64,000 nt of DNA from Clostridium rhizosphaerae. GTDB taxonomy: Bacteria > Bacillota > Clostridia > Clostridiales > Clostridiaceae. Under the pieces are notes generated by a model, which worked only from the letters and a program-made list of their open reading frames with translations, ran no database searches and was not told the origin of the DNA. Position 1 is the stretch's first letter; every line of letters begins with the position of its first letter. The stretch lies in contig NZ_JAESWC010000007.1 of assembly GCF_016765585.1 (NCBI RefSeq), forward strand, positions 62,001 through 126,000, given 5' to 3'. The position numbers were made by a program, and so were the translations under genes. Positions 1 to 9,811 of this stretch are shown one piece after another.

Positions 1-87
1 AACCCCTCCCCAATAGCTTTACTTATTATTAAAGTATATTAGAAAAAATCCATATTAAGATTCAATTTTATATATCAATATATAAAT

Positions 88-588
88 TTATTTAAAAGAA
101 TTATCTTTCTTAGTTATTGTAATATTATCGTCAGCTTTAATGCTGAGAACAAATTGTCCTTTAGCTGAATTACCTACTATTTTTATACGGCTTTTACCTT
201 TTGGAATATCTATCTCTTTACTATTCTTTTCTGTTTTTTCTGTAATAGAAGTTACTTTTCCATCTGAATTTATGAAAGCTATTTTGAAGTTTCCTTCTTC
301 TATTTTAACATCATACTCTAAAGTATACTTTTTATTTTCTTTTGCTTCAATAATCCATATGGTATCCGCACCGTCAAAACCGCCAAATTTCAAATCTGCT
401 TTGTTATCAGTTTTGCTGCTTTCAATGGTCCCTACCTTGTTTTGAAAAGTAAAACTATCTCCCTCTGCTTCTATTTTTGAATCATCTTTATAAACAGACT
501 TTTGATAGGAATTTATTTTACTGCAACCGCTTATTGAAAGCACTATTATAGTAAGTACAATACAACTTAACACTTTGATTTTTTTCAT
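88..588 (-). CDS. putative lipoprotein, function unknown
   Basis: The 166-residue protein has a lipoprotein signal peptide: a KKIK N-terminus, a hydrophobic stretch and a lipobox (SISG before Cys22), so it is probably anchored outside the membrane. The rest is soluble, lysine-rich and probably beta-rich, and resembles no enzyme family I can name. An AAGGAGAAG ribosome binding site sits before the ATG. It is the last gene of a minus-strand run, 50 bp downstream of the propeller-like membrane protein at 639-2201, so co-transcription is plausible. The exported location is well supported; the role is not. Confidence 0.75.
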   Translation of the reverse strand: MKKIKVLSCIVLTIIVLSISGCSKINSYQKSVYKDDSKIEAEGDSFTFQNKVGTIESSKTDNKADLKFGGFDGADTIWIIEAKENKKYTLEYDVKIEEGNFKIAFINSDGKVTSITEKTEKNSKEIDIPKGKSRIKIVGNSAKGQFVLSIKADDNITITKKDNSFK

Positions 589-638
589 TTAACTTCTCCT
601 TCATAGCCTTTCTTATTTTTATCTCCCCGGCTTATTTG

Positions 639-2201
639 CTATTTTATAAATGGAACAAATATCATTAGTGTCAAAAATGCATCCATAATAAAAGCTGGAG
701 TAGCATTTTTTGCAATTACATTAGTCTCCATATCTTTAGTATACTTTTTGTAGCTGATTACACAGCAGAGTATACTTATCATAATTGCTAAAACCTCGCC
801 AATTAGAGGAGTAAAATATGCTGGCAGAAAATAAGCGTATCTTTTTAGAGAAACAGAATAAATAAAGTATCCCTTTATAGCTAAGTAAAATAAATATACA
901 GCTAAAAAAGTAATCTTTTTAAATTTATCTTTTAGCTTGTACTCTACTATGCATATCAAAGCTGCAAGGCAAATACTTGGAATAAGCCAAAGAGCTCCGT
1001 AAGGAAACATATATCCTATGACAAATAGAACTTCTTCAAAACTATCTTGGATGGCATATTTATATTCCTTTATTGTTCTTCCATTATTAGCATTTTTAAA
1101 ATCTTCATTTTTTGAAGTCATATATATATTTGATTTTCCATCTTCAAAATCACAGAATACCACTGCTTCTCCTGCTATATCAGAATAAAGAGAAAAGGCC
1201 CTAGTTCTTGATACAGGTATTGGATTTGATGCAGCTCCATTAATAATTGTATATTCACTTATATTAGAAAACACCTTTTTCTTTCCCATAGGTACTTGAT
1301 CACTTGTTAATATCTTCCCATGACCATCAGAATTATTTGCAACTACTTCTAATAATGTTTCTCTATATCCTTCTGAGTTTGTAAGTTCTTGAACCTCACC
1401 TTCTTTATCGCTGTCCAACTGGAACTTAAGTTCACTAATGCCGCCATTTAATCCCAAATACATATATGGGTTTAATATATAACCATATTTCCCATCTGAT
1501 ACAAGATTAGAGCCTATATAGGTCATTCTGTAGCTTCCCGGCATATGACCCGCTATTTGTGCCTTACTCACTTCTCCATTTTCAATATAAAAATATTTAT
1601 ACAAATCTGTACTTGTACAATAAGAAACCATATATTTGTTATTAATCTTTGTGCCTGAAATTCTCCTAGGAGTATCATCTTTAACTATTATCTTATTATT
1701 ATTTTTAATATCACTTATCTCCATCCTATCTCCAAAACTTATTAGCATTAGACTATCACCGATTTGAATTTTGTCATCTATATCATCTATTTCTTTTTTA
1801 TCCTTTATATTAAAATCTTTATCTAAAACTAGCTGATGCAAGTTTTTAATTTCACCTTTGTTTTCAATCCAGTTTAAATATATATTTTTTCCGTCTGTTA
1901 ATAAGCCAACGCTTTTAGGCTCCCCGCTTACGGCGTTAAAGCTTTGTTCTTCAAGTTTTTTCCCTAATCCGTTAACGGATAATATCTTTACCTTACTTCC
2001 ATAATTATGAGCAATAATATAATTCTCGTTATACTTCATTATTTTAGCCGATGTTTTACCATCACCTGTTGAAACAAGTACTTCCTTTCCCCAAACAGGT
2101 GATGGTGGCTGAGTTGTGTTGTTTATATTAATTACCAAATGGTAAATAAAAATCACTGCAAATACTGATATTAAAATGTAAAAGACTGACTTCTTACTCA
2201 T
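639..2201 (-). CDS. membrane-anchored propeller-like extracellular protein with C-terminal TM bundle, unknown function
   Basis: About 520 residues. One N-terminal transmembrane helix is followed by some 360 residues of beta-rich sequence with repeated short strands, which look like an extracellular beta-propeller. About four hydrophobic helices follow at the C-terminus. The start is taken at the ATG nine bases after an AGGAG site; a TTG abutting that site is too close to use. The ATG overlaps the stop of the upstream ABC permease by 8 bp (ATGAGTAA), which indicates translational coupling. I cannot assign a family. Coupling to an OppC-like permease suggests an accessory role in transport or sensing, but this is inference. 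Confidence 0.7.
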   Translation of the reverse strand: MSKKSVFYILISVFAVIFIYHLVININNTTQPPSPVWGKEVLVSTGDGKTSAKIMKYNENYIIAHNYGSKVKILSVNGLGKKLEEQSFNAVSGEPKSVGLLTDGKNIYLNWIENKGEIKNLHQLVLDKDFNIKDKKEIDDIDDKIQIGDSLMLISFGDRMEISDIKNNNKIIVKDDTPRRISGTKINNKYMVSYCTSTDLYKYFYIENGEVSKAQIAGHMPGSYRMTYIGSNLVSDGKYGYILNPYMYLGLNGGISELKFQLDSDKEGEVQELTNSEGYRETLLEVVANNSDGHGKILTSDQVPMGKKKVFSNISEYTIINGAASNPIPVSRTRAFSLYSDIAGEAVVFCDFEDGKSNIYMTSKNEDFKNANNGRTIKEYKYAIQDSFEEVLFVIGYMFPYGALWLIPSICLAALICIVEYKLKDKFKKITFLAVYLFYLAIKGYFIYSVSLKRYAYFLPAYFTPLIGEVLAIMISILCCVISYKKYTKDMETNVIAKNATPAFIMDAFLTLMIFVPFIK

Positions 2202-3132
2202 GATTCTCAACTCCTAAATCAATTCTATAATCAAGTGCATCTGATAGTGCATCTCCAATCAAATTAATACATATCATAATCAAACTTAAAAAGGCACCTG
2301 GGAACAAAGCTTGATATGGATAAAACAAAATATTCTGTTGTGCATCGATTGCCATTGTTCCAAAGCTTATAAATGGTTTTGTAAGACCAAACCCTATAAA
2401 ACTGAGTGCCGCTTCAGTTAAAATTATATTTGGCACTTCTAAAGCAAAAGTAACTATAGCAATGTTTAATATATTAACTAAGAAATGCTTTGCAATAATT
2501 CTTGAGGTACTTGCACCTAAAGCCTGGGCAGCCATTATGTACTCCTGTTGTTTCACTTGAAGAAGTTGTCCTCTTATTATTCTGCTTACATTGCACCACC
2601 CAACCATACTCAATGCAATAATAAGTGAAAATATTCCTACTCTAAGTACTAATAGTATTTGAAGTATAAATAGCACATTAGGAATGCTGGTAAGTATTTC
2701 TACAATTCTCATTATTATATCATCAATAACTCCCCCATAATAAACGCATATAGCCCCAAAAATAACTCCAATTATTATATCAAGTGCTGCTGAGCTTAAG
2801 CCTATTATAAGAGATGTTCTTATAGCAATACATACTCTGACAAATATATCTCTCCCTATATAATCAGTACCAAAAATATGCTCAGTACCAGGAATAATAT
2901 TTCTCCATGCTCTCTTCTCTTCAAATGGCTGATAACTTGTTAATTTAGGTCCTATTGCTCCCATAATAATAATAGCTATCAATACAAAAACTGCTGTAAC
3001 TGCAATCTTGTTGCTTAGAAACCTTTTTAATGTATACTTCCAATTAATTCTCTCTATACTTTTAGAAGCTTCATCTAAATCAATCTCATCAACCCCTATA
3101 ATTCTAAATTTATCTTTACTTATTTCGTTCAT
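2194..3132 (-). CDS. ABC transporter permease, OppC/DppC type (orphan)
   Basis: Inner-membrane permease of the peptide/nickel ABC importer family. An N-terminal OppC-like segment with one TM helix is followed by a BPD_transp_1 domain of about five helices. GTDYIGRD near residue 85 and the EAALSFIGFG loop are typical of OppC/DppC proteins, and the length of about 312 residues is normal. The ATG nine bases after GGGG is preferred over the ATG that overlaps the site. No OppB partner, ATPase or substrate-binding protein is adjacent. The downstream gene is a propeller-like membrane protein that overlaps this gene by 8 bp. The substrate cannot be predicted. Confidence 0.85.
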   Translation of the reverse strand: MNEISKDKFRIIGVDEIDLDEASKSIERINWKYTLKRFLSNKIAVTAVFVLIAIIIMGAIGPKLTSYQPFEEKRAWRNIIPGTEHIFGTDYIGRDIFVRVCIAIRTSLIIGLSSAALDIIIGVIFGAICVYYGGVIDDIIMRIVEILTSIPNVLFILQILLVLRVGIFSLIIALSMVGWCNVSRIIRGQLLQVKQQEYIMAAQALGASTSRIIAKHFLVNILNIAIVTFALEVPNIILTEAALSFIGFGLTKPFISFGTMAIDAQQNILFYPYQALFPGAFLSLIMICINLIGDALSDALDYRIDLGVENHE

Positions 3133-3214
3133 AGTCAAATCCCCCATTTGTAAAACATTATATTTATATAAAACACCAAAAAAACATGACCCTTATTCAG
3201 AGTCACAATTTTTC

Positions 3215-4495
3215 TTAATTTAAGCTTATAGTTTCACTTGTATCTACAGGTTCACTATTTTCCGGAACTCTTAATAATATTAATCCTCCTATAATAAATA
3301 GAAGTATTATGCTAAAAACACCATAATTTGATTTTCCAGTAATTTGAGTCACTATTCCCATTAAAAATGGCCCCATAACAGCTGCAAATTTACCAAATAT
3401 ATTATAGAAACCAAAAAACTCATTAGAGTTTTCCTTTGGAACTAATTTCCCAAAATAAGATCGACTTAATGCCTGAATCCCCCCCTGAGAAGTTCCTACA
3501 AGCATTGCAAGTATCCAAAAATCTAATGTTGTCTTTAAGAAGAATGCATAAATACAAATTACAGTATAGATTATTATCCCAACATACAGCATAATCTTGC
3601 CTTTAAATCTTTGAGCCAGCCTTCCGTAAATAATTGCACAAGGAAAGGCGACAAACTGAGTAATAAGCAATATTAGCAATAGTGATGTAGGTTTTATCCC
3701 AAGATCAGCTCCATAGGCACTTGACATTTTAATAATAGTATCTACCCCGTCTATATAGAAAAAGTAAGCTAATAGAAATAAAAAAACCTTTCTATGTTTT
3801 TTAATATCCTTAAAGGTATGAATTATTCGTATAAAACTCTTCTTGACTGGTCTTGGCTCTATTTCAATACCATGGATTTGTTTAACATTTTTGATCATAG
3901 GAATAGTAAAAATAAGCCACCAAACTGCAGTTATAAAAAATGAAATTTTAGAAGCAGCAGCTGCAGATAAGGGCAGCATTTTTAACTGTTGAAGCATTAT
4001 TATTGCCATACTGATTATAAATGGTATCGTACTTCCTATATATCCAAGTCCAAAGCCTAAGGTAGACACCCTATCCATTTTTTCTTCTTTTGTTACATCT
4101 ACCAAGAAAGCATCATAAAATATATTTGTACCAGAAAATCCTATAGCTGATAATATGTAAAATCCTAAAAGTAATATCCAATTGTTATCTGGAACAAAAG
4201 AAAGACAAGCCGTAGCCATTATACCTATTATAAAAAACATGTTAAATAATTTCTTTTTATATCCCTTATAGTCCGCTACTGTTCCTAATATCGGTGCCAT
4301 AATAGCTAAAAACAAAGTCGATATCGAACTTGCATAACCCCAATAAGCCGTAGATACCGCAGCACTTCCTCCAGCATTTTGAAACACAGACTTAAAATAT
4401 AAAGGCAGTACCGCAGTAGTAATAGTCAAGCTATATGCTGAATTTGCCCAATCATATAAGGCCCAGCTCTGTTCCGTCTTATTTAAGTTAAACAT
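3215..4495 (-). CDS. MFS transporter, UMF1 (Atg22-like) family
   Basis: About 426 residues with roughly 12 TM helices. The N-terminal motif WALYDWANSAY is characteristic of the UMF1/Atg22-like branch of the major facilitator superfamily, whose bacterial substrates are mostly unknown. The start is the ATG directly after TTG in GGGGGATTTGATG, giving good spacing from the G-rich ribosome binding site. It lies 83 bp upstream of the OppC-like permease on the same strand with no strong terminator between them. Family assignment is firm; substrate is not. Confidence 0.85.
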   Translation of the reverse strand: MFNLNKTEQSWALYDWANSAYSLTITTAVLPLYFKSVFQNAGGSAAVSTAYWGYASSISTLFLAIMAPILGTVADYKGYKKKLFNMFFIIGIMATACLSFVPDNNWILLLGFYILSAIGFSGTNIFYDAFLVDVTKEEKMDRVSTLGFGLGYIGSTIPFIISMAIIMLQQLKMLPLSAAAASKISFFITAVWWLIFTIPMIKNVKQIHGIEIEPRPVKKSFIRIIHTFKDIKKHRKVFLFLLAYFFYIDGVDTIIKMSSAYGADLGIKPTSLLLILLITQFVAFPCAIIYGRLAQRFKGKIMLYVGIIIYTVICIYAFFLKTTLDFWILAMLVGTSQGGIQALSRSYFGKLVPKENSNEFFGFYNIFGKFAAVMGPFLMGIVTQITGKSNYGVFSIILLFIIGGLILLRVPENSEPVDTSETISLN

Positions 4496-4591
4496 CAAAT
4501 CCCCCCATTCATTCCATTTAATGTATACTACAATTGTACCAAAGTATTGTTAACTTATCATCATATTTTAAAGAATTTTCAAAAAAATTAT

Positions 4592-4625
4592 AAAAAGTCC
4601 CCTTAGTTTTAAAACTAAGGGGACT
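4592..4625 (-). terminator. intrinsic terminator of the Uup-like ABC-F gene
   Basis: A perfect 15-bp palindrome (AGTCCCCTTAGTTTT and its complement) followed on the minus strand by a U-run. It begins 7 bp after the stop of the ABC-F gene. Confidence 0.85.
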
Positions 4626-4631
4626 AATATA

Positions 4632-6542
4632 CTATTTATTCTGTTTTGCATCAGTAATCTTTTCAGCCAGTTCATTCAAATAGACCCATCTATCCATTTT
4701 CTCCTCTAGCTGTTTTTCTAAAGTATCCTTTTCTTTTAGTAGGTCTTGCAATAAGTTATAGTCAGAAGAAGCACCATTAATTTTTTCTTCAGTTTCTTCA
4801 ATTTTACATTCGAGCTCTAAAATAACCGAATCTATTTCATCATATTCTTTCTGCTCTTTAAAAGAAAACTTTAAAGGTTTTTCCTTCTTTTTATCCACAG
4901 TATCAGAATTTTTATTCACATTTTGCTTATTATTATCCCTGCTATTGTTAGCAATATCATCTTCGGTTTCTTTTATTTCTCTAAATTCAGTATAATTTCC
5001 TGTATATTGCTTTATTTTTCCCTGGCCTTCAAATAAAAATATCTTTTCGGCTATTCTATCTAAGAAGTATCTATCATGTGATACAGCTATAACGGCTCCC
5101 TGAAAATCATCTATATAATCTTCTAGTATAGTAAGTGTTTCTATGTCCAAATCATTAGTAGGCTCATCTAAAAGAAGAATATTCGGAGCTTCCATAAGAA
5201 CTCTTAATAAATAGAGCCTTCTTTTCTCGCCTCCTGAAAGCTTTGATATCGGGGTCCATTGAAGAGTACCTGAAAACAAAAATCTTTCCATCATTTGTGA
5301 AGCTGTTATTTTATACCCTTCAGCATTTTCGATGTATTCAGCACCCTCTCTAATGTATTCAATAGCTCTTAAACTCTCATCCATATGATAATTTTCCTGA
5401 GTATAATACCCTATCTTAACAGTTTCCCCTACATCAACAATCCCACTATCTGGATTTATCTTTCCTGAAATTACGTTCATAAGAGTAGACTTTCCGCTTC
5501 CATTCTGACCGATTATTCCTATTCTGTCGTTTCTTAAAATGATATAGGTAAAATCATCAATAACCTTTTTATAGTCAAAAGCTTTATTTATATGCTCAAG
5601 CTCAATTATCTTTTTGCCTAATCTACTGCTTCCTACAGATATTTCTAATTTATCTTCAGCTGCATCAGAAAGACTATCACTTAACTTTTCAAAGCGATCT
5701 ATTCTAGCTTTTTGCTTTGTAGTTCTAGCCTTAGCTCCTCTTCTTATCCAAGCAAGTTCCTTTTTAAACAGGCTTTGTCTTTTCTTTTCATTAGCATTTT
5801 CTATCTCTTCTCTTTCAGCCTTTTTCTCAAGGAATATACTATAGTTTCCTTTATATAAGTAAAGATTTCCGCTGTCTAACTCTATTATTTCATTGACAAC
5901 TCTATCTAGAAAATATCTATCATGAGTGATCATAAGAAGTGCACCTTTTCTTTTATTAAGGTACTGCTCAAGCCAGTCAATAGTATCATTATCAAGATGA
6001 TTTGTAGGCTCATCAAGGATAAGCAGGTCAGATGGATTAATAAGCGCGCTTGCAAGCGCTATCCTTTTTTTCTGCCCTCCTGATAAATTAGCTACTTTTG
6101 CACTAAAATCTAAAACTCCAAGCTTAGTTAAAATAGTCTTGGCTTCGCTTTCTAAAGTCCAGGCATTTAAAGTATCCATAGCATGGGTAAGCTTTATAAG
6201 CTTTTCCCCTGAAGAATCCGGGTTTTGAAGAGCCTCTTCGTAATCTCTTATAAGCTTCATAACCTCAGAATTTCCCTTAAACACCTGCTCTAAAACTGTA
6301 GCCTCAGGATCAAAATAAGGATTTTGAGGCAAATACTCAATTGTAACTGAATTTCCTATTATAACTCTTCCTTCATCTGGTTCTTCAACCTTTGAAAGTA
6401 TTTTTAAGAAGGTAGACTTTCCAGTTCCGTTTACGCCTATAATACCTATTTTATCCCCTTCATTTATTCCTAAATTTATATTATTTAAAAGCTGTTTTTC
6501 GCTGTAGCTTTTTGAAATATTTTCTGCACTTAAAAGATTCAT
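4632..6542 (-). CDS. ABC-F ATPase, Uup-like, with C-terminal coiled coil
   Basis: A 636-residue soluble protein with two ABC ATPase domains and no membrane segments. Walker A motifs are GVNGTGKST and GQNGSGKST, signatures are LSGGQKKR and LSGGEKRR, and Walker B ends in LDEPTNHLD and LDEPTNDLD. A basic linker (about residues 240-300) joins the domains, and the charged coiled coil from about 560 to the end is the hallmark of Uup. ABC-F proteins bind the ribosome E site; Uup is linked to relief of stalled translation and to precise transposon excision. A housekeeping role is more likely than antibiotic protection, given the C-terminal domain. It is monocistronic with its own terminator. Confidence 0.9.
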   Translation of the reverse strand: MNLLSAENISKSYSEKQLLNNINLGINEGDKIGIIGVNGTGKSTFLKILSKVEEPDEGRVIIGNSVTIEYLPQNPYFDPEATVLEQVFKGNSEVMKLIRDYEEALQNPDSSGEKLIKLTHAMDTLNAWTLESEAKTILTKLGVLDFSAKVANLSGGQKKRIALASALINPSDLLILDEPTNHLDNDTIDWLEQYLNKRKGALLMITHDRYFLDRVVNEIIELDSGNLYLYKGNYSIFLEKKAEREEIENANEKKRQSLFKKELAWIRRGAKARTTKQKARIDRFEKLSDSLSDAAEDKLEISVGSSRLGKKIIELEHINKAFDYKKVIDDFTYIILRNDRIGIIGQNGSGKSTLMNVISGKINPDSGIVDVGETVKIGYYTQENYHMDESLRAIEYIREGAEYIENAEGYKITASQMMERFLFSGTLQWTPISKLSGGEKRRLYLLRVLMEAPNILLLDEPTNDLDIETLTILEDYIDDFQGAVIAVSHDRYFLDRIAEKIFLFEGQGKIKQYTGNYTEFREIKETEDDIANNSRDNNKQNVNKNSDTVDKKKEKPLKFSFKEQKEYDEIDSVILELECKIEETEEKINGASSDYNLLQDLLKEKDTLEKQLEEKMDRWVYLNELAEKITDAKQNK

Positions 6543-6718
6543 ATTGTTGTCCGTACTCCTTCATATTTTTGATTTATTTACTTTATAACATAGAGGGCAA
6601 AAAAGAGCAAATAATTTGTAAGGTTATGTATTACGATTTACTCCTATAAATTGAATTTTATATATTAAAACTGTTCATTATAATAATAAAATTATTTACC
6701 AATAAGGAGACATATATT

Positions 6719-7714
6719 ATGAAGCTTTCTAAGGGATGGTTTATAATTGGTTCAATAGCGATTTTTTTAGTGATATTCTTTTCTATTACCTATAGCAAGG
6801 ATAATACAGAAACTCCTAAACCTGAACTTAAGTTTAGAAAAGATGGTACTTTTAAAATAGTTCAGTTTGCTGATTCTCAAGATGGCCCTGATATAGATAT
6901 TAGGACTATAAATCTAATGAATAAAATATTGGATTTTGAGAAACCTGATTTAGTTTTACTCACCGGGGATAATGTTGATGACAGCAGCAAATCTTCTAAA
7001 GAAGTTAAGAAGTCTATAGATAATATTGCTGAGCCTATGGAAAGACGTAGGATTCCCTGGGCTGTTATCTTTGGAAACCATGATGATGAACACGGTAAGA
7101 TGAGCAAGGAAGAAATGATGAATATATACACATCTTACCCTAACAATATAAGTCAATCTGGTTTTACTACTTCCGATAGAGTCGGAAATTACAATATTTT
7201 AATTAAAGCTTCCGAAACTAATATTCCTGTATTTAATATATACATGCTGGATTCTGGGAAATACGATTATAAAACTAAGGAATACGAGTGGATTAATTAT
7301 AAACAGATAGATTGGTATAAACATACCACTGAAGCTATACAGCAAAAGTATAATAGAACTATACCTGCTCTAATGTTCTTTCATATTCCTATACCAGAAT
7401 TTAAGATAGTCTGGGAAAACGGCCAGGCAGTAGGCTTTAAAAACGAAGAAATATCTTCACCAAAGTTTAATTCAGGACTATTTGAAGCTTTAGTTGACAC
7501 AAAAGATGTAAAAGGCATATTTGTAGGGCATGATCATTTAAATGATTTTGTAGGAGAACTTAATGGTATAAAGCTCGGCTATTCAAGAAGTATAGGCTAT
7601 GGTACCTATGGAGATGATAGCTTTTCAAGAGGAGCAAGGGTATTTTTTATTAAGGAATCAGACCCTTCTAAATTTGAAACTTGGATGAGACTTGCATCAG
7701 ATTTTCACAATTAA
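6719..7714 (+). CDS. membrane-anchored calcineurin-type metallophosphoesterase
   Basis: A 331-residue protein with an N-terminal signal/anchor helix (about residues 7-25) and an outward-facing metallophosphoesterase domain. Metal-ligand motifs appear in order: FADSQDG (DSQ replaces the usual DxH, as in purple-acid-phosphatase-like members), LLTGDNVDD, FGNHDDEHG, FFHIP and VGHDHLND. It probably hydrolyses a phosphoester at the cell surface; the substrate is unknown. AAGGAG precedes the ATG and a terminator follows at once, so it is likely monocistronic. Confidence 0.85.
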   Translation: MKLSKGWFIIGSIAIFLVIFFSITYSKDNTETPKPELKFRKDGTFKIVQFADSQDGPDIDIRTINLMNKILDFEKPDLVLLTGDNVDDSSKSSKEVKKSIDNIAEPMERRRIPWAVIFGNHDDEHGKMSKEEMMNIYTSYPNNISQSGFTTSDRVGNYNILIKASETNIPVFNIYMLDSGKYDYKTKEYEWINYKQIDWYKHTTEAIQQKYNRTIPALMFFHIPIPEFKIVWENGQAVGFKNEEISSPKFNSGLFEALVDTKDVKGIFVGHDHLNDFVGELNGIKLGYSRSIGYGTYGDDSFSRGARVFFIKESDPSKFETWMRLASDFHN

Positions 7715-7739
7715 GACGCTTTTCAAGGCGTCTTTTTTT
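7713..7739 (+). terminator. intrinsic terminator after the phosphoesterase gene
   Basis: AAGACGC pairs with GCGTCTT around a short loop and is followed by a run of T. It starts at the phosphoesterase stop codon. Confidence 0.85.
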
Positions 7740-7868
7740 ATATTTTTCAAATGTATTTATATAATTTGCAATAAAATTCTGATTTTTTATATTTGCATTA
7801 TCGAAATTTGTATAATATAATAGAATACGCGAATATTTATACAAAATTTACAATTAAGGGGGACAATC

Positions 7869-9314
7869 ATGAGTAACTCAAAAAAAATTGGTTTATGGAC
7901 TTTAGTAATGCTGATATTTGTGCCAACCTTTGGTTTTGGTAACATAACTACCAATGCAGTGGCACTTGGACCTGCAGCAATTCCTTCATGGCTGTTAGTT
8001 TCAGTATTCTTCTTCCTGCCTTTATCAGCAGTTATAGCTGAACTTGCTTCTGCAAACAATGATAAAAACGGAGGGTTATATAACTGGATAGATTCTGCTA
8101 TAGGATCAAAATGGGCATATATAGGAACTTGGTCTTATTTTATTTCTAATTTATTTTATCTTCAAATGGTTTTTGCCAGAATTCCAGTTATGATTTCTTG
8201 GGCTATATTTGGCGAAAATAGATTTAATGATTCTAATGCTTATATATTATCTTATCTAGGAATTGCACTTGCAATTATTCTAACTTGGGCTGCTACAACT
8301 GGAGTTAAAAAATTCTCCAAGCTAAGTAATCTTGGTGGAAGATTTACAATAGCAGTTACAGTTATTTTTATAGTGTTTGCTTTTGTTGGTCTTTTAGTTG
8401 GAAAACCATCTGCAACAGAATTTACAACAGCTTCAGTTATGCCTAAATTTAATGTTGATTATTTTTCAACTTTCTCCTGGCTTTTATTTGCTGTTGCTGG
8501 TGCTGAAGTTGCAGGAACTTATATAGGTGAAGTAGACAAACCTAAAAAAACTTTCCCTAAAGCAGTTATAGTTGCCACATTATTAGTCGCGGCTGCATAC
8601 ACAATTGGTTCTGTTGCACTCTGCATCGTGGCATCACCTGATGCTATACAAAAGGCTGGACTAAAAGATGCAGGTTATGTTGTATACAAGCTTTTAGCTG
8701 AAAACTTCGGACTTAATGGAAAAGTTATTGTTCAGCTATACGCAGCAATACTTACTGTAACTTCTATTGGTGCATACATTGTTTGGATGGAATCTCCAAT
8801 CAGAGCCATGTTCTCAGAGGTTCCTGAAGGAACTTTCCCTAAGACACTAACTAAGAAAGATGAAAATGGTACTCTTAAGAATGCTCTTTGGATCCAATGT
8901 GCTATTCTAATAATTTTGGTAGCAGTACCAGCTGCAGGATTAAAATCCATAGATACTTTCTTTAAATTCTTAACTAATTTATCATCTTTATCACTTATAT
9001 TACCTTATATCATATTATCTGGAGCTTACTTAGTTTATAGACTAAAAGGGAATAAGGCTCCATATACAATGTTTAAATCAAACACAGCTGCTATTGCAGT
9101 ATCAATACTATTATTAGTGCTTGGGATAGCAGGTTTCTTTGGAGCAGGTCTTGGTGACATAGTTTCAGCAGAAACTAAAATGGATGCAATAAAAGCAGTA
9201 GGTAAGGATTATGGCGGACCTATAGTTTTAATATTGCTTGGATATATAATATCCTGGATTACTAAACTTACCTCTAAAAATAGTTCAGACTCTGATAAGA
9301 GCACTGCAGCTTAA
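7869..9314 (+). CDS. APC-superfamily amino acid permease (glutamate:GABA antiporter-like)
   Basis: A 481-residue integral membrane protein with about 12 TM helices. The N-terminal FGFGNITTNAVALGPAA region and the NGGLYNWIDSAIG segment after TM2 match the APC permeases grouped with GadC/YjeM-type amino-acid antiporters. A GGGG-type ribosome binding site precedes the ATG. It is alone between two terminators. The family is well supported, but the transported amino acid cannot be deduced, and no decarboxylase partner is adjacent. Confidence 0.85.
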   Translation: MSNSKKIGLWTLVMLIFVPTFGFGNITTNAVALGPAAIPSWLLVSVFFFLPLSAVIAELASANNDKNGGLYNWIDSAIGSKWAYIGTWSYFISNLFYLQMVFARIPVMISWAIFGENRFNDSNAYILSYLGIALAIILTWAATTGVKKFSKLSNLGGRFTIAVTVIFIVFAFVGLLVGKPSATEFTTASVMPKFNVDYFSTFSWLLFAVAGAEVAGTYIGEVDKPKKTFPKAVIVATLLVAAAYTIGSVALCIVASPDAIQKAGLKDAGYVVYKLLAENFGLNGKVIVQLYAAILTVTSIGAYIVWMESPIRAMFSEVPEGTFPKTLTKKDENGTLKNALWIQCAILIILVAVPAAGLKSIDTFFKFLTNLSSLSLILPYIILSGAYLVYRLKGNKAPYTMFKSNTAAIAVSILLLVLGIAGFFGAGLGDIVSAETKMDAIKAVGKDYGGPIVLILLGYIISWITKLTSKNSSDSDKSTAA

Positions 9315-9318
9315 TTAA

Positions 9319-9347
9319 AAGGCGTCTTGATATAAGGCGCCTTTTTT
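9319..9347 (+). terminator. intrinsic terminator after the APC permease
   Basis: A 10-bp stem (AAGGCGTCTT with AAGGCGCCTT, one G.U pair) around a GATAT loop, followed by T residues. Confidence 0.85.
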
Positions 9348-9378
9348 ATAGCGATAATTATTAGAAAATTTCAAATTA

Positions 9379-9410
9379 TTGTATACTTTTTGCTGATTTA
9401 CATATATAAT
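9379..9410 (+). promoter_or_regulatory. candidate sigma-A promoter of the ABC-F leader
   Basis: TTGTAT at 9379-9384 and TATATAAT at 9403-9410, about 18 bp apart. It would start a leader of about 485 nt ahead of the ABC-F gene at 9903. Confidence 0.45.
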
Positions 9411-9460
9411 ATATTGTAGTTAATTAATTTTGTATTATTAAAGGAGATGTGAGCCAATCG

Positions 9461-9493
9461 TGTGTAAAATGGTAGTTCTTACAGTTAGTTTAG
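9461..9493 (+). CDS. short leader ORF in the ABC-F attenuator
   Basis: A GTG-initiated ORF of ten codons that reads (M)CKMVVLQLV, with an AAAGGAG site ten bases upstream. Its last codons form the 5' arm of a stem: CAGTTAG at 9482-9488 is the exact complement of CTAACTG at 9528-9534. A ribosome on the ORF would therefore disrupt that stem. This layout resembles ribosome-mediated attenuators of ABC-F resistance genes such as vmlR and msrD. Translation is inferred; ATG at 9470 is an alternative start. Confidence 0.5.
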
Positions 9494-9686
9494 CTTAACC
9501 TAGGGGTAGTCTGCCCTTTTTTAGCTGCTAACTGAATAGAATTATCGATTACAGGATAAGGCTCTTTTTTGCTGTCTTTTAGCTTGTATATATATTTGTA
9601 ACTTTATATATTATATTTGGTTACTTATATGATTTGTACATTCTGCAGCAAACATCTCTTTTTTGTTTTGCAAAGTTTATTAACTT

Positions 9687-9720
9687 GGAAAGGGGAGTTT
9701 TATAACCTCTTTCCTTTTTT
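9687..9720 (+). terminator. intrinsic terminator inside the ABC-F leader
   Basis: GGAAAGGGG pairs with CCTCTTTCC (one G.U) around a 10-nt loop, followed by six T. It lies about 180 bp before the ABC-F start codon with no gene between, so it is an attenuator rather than an end-of-gene terminator. Confidence 0.8.
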
Positions 9721-9811
9721 GTTTGCAGCTAAAATTAGTTAGATTAATATAAAAGTTTTTAATGAAATTGCGGCCTAACTATGAGTTAGGCTAGTGAATA
9801 TTTTTAATGAG

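Noticed and set aside
5614-5844. Opposite-strand ORFs inside longer genes
   Set aside because: These and similar ORFs across the window lie within strong coding genes, lack ribosome binding sites and encode low-complexity sequence.
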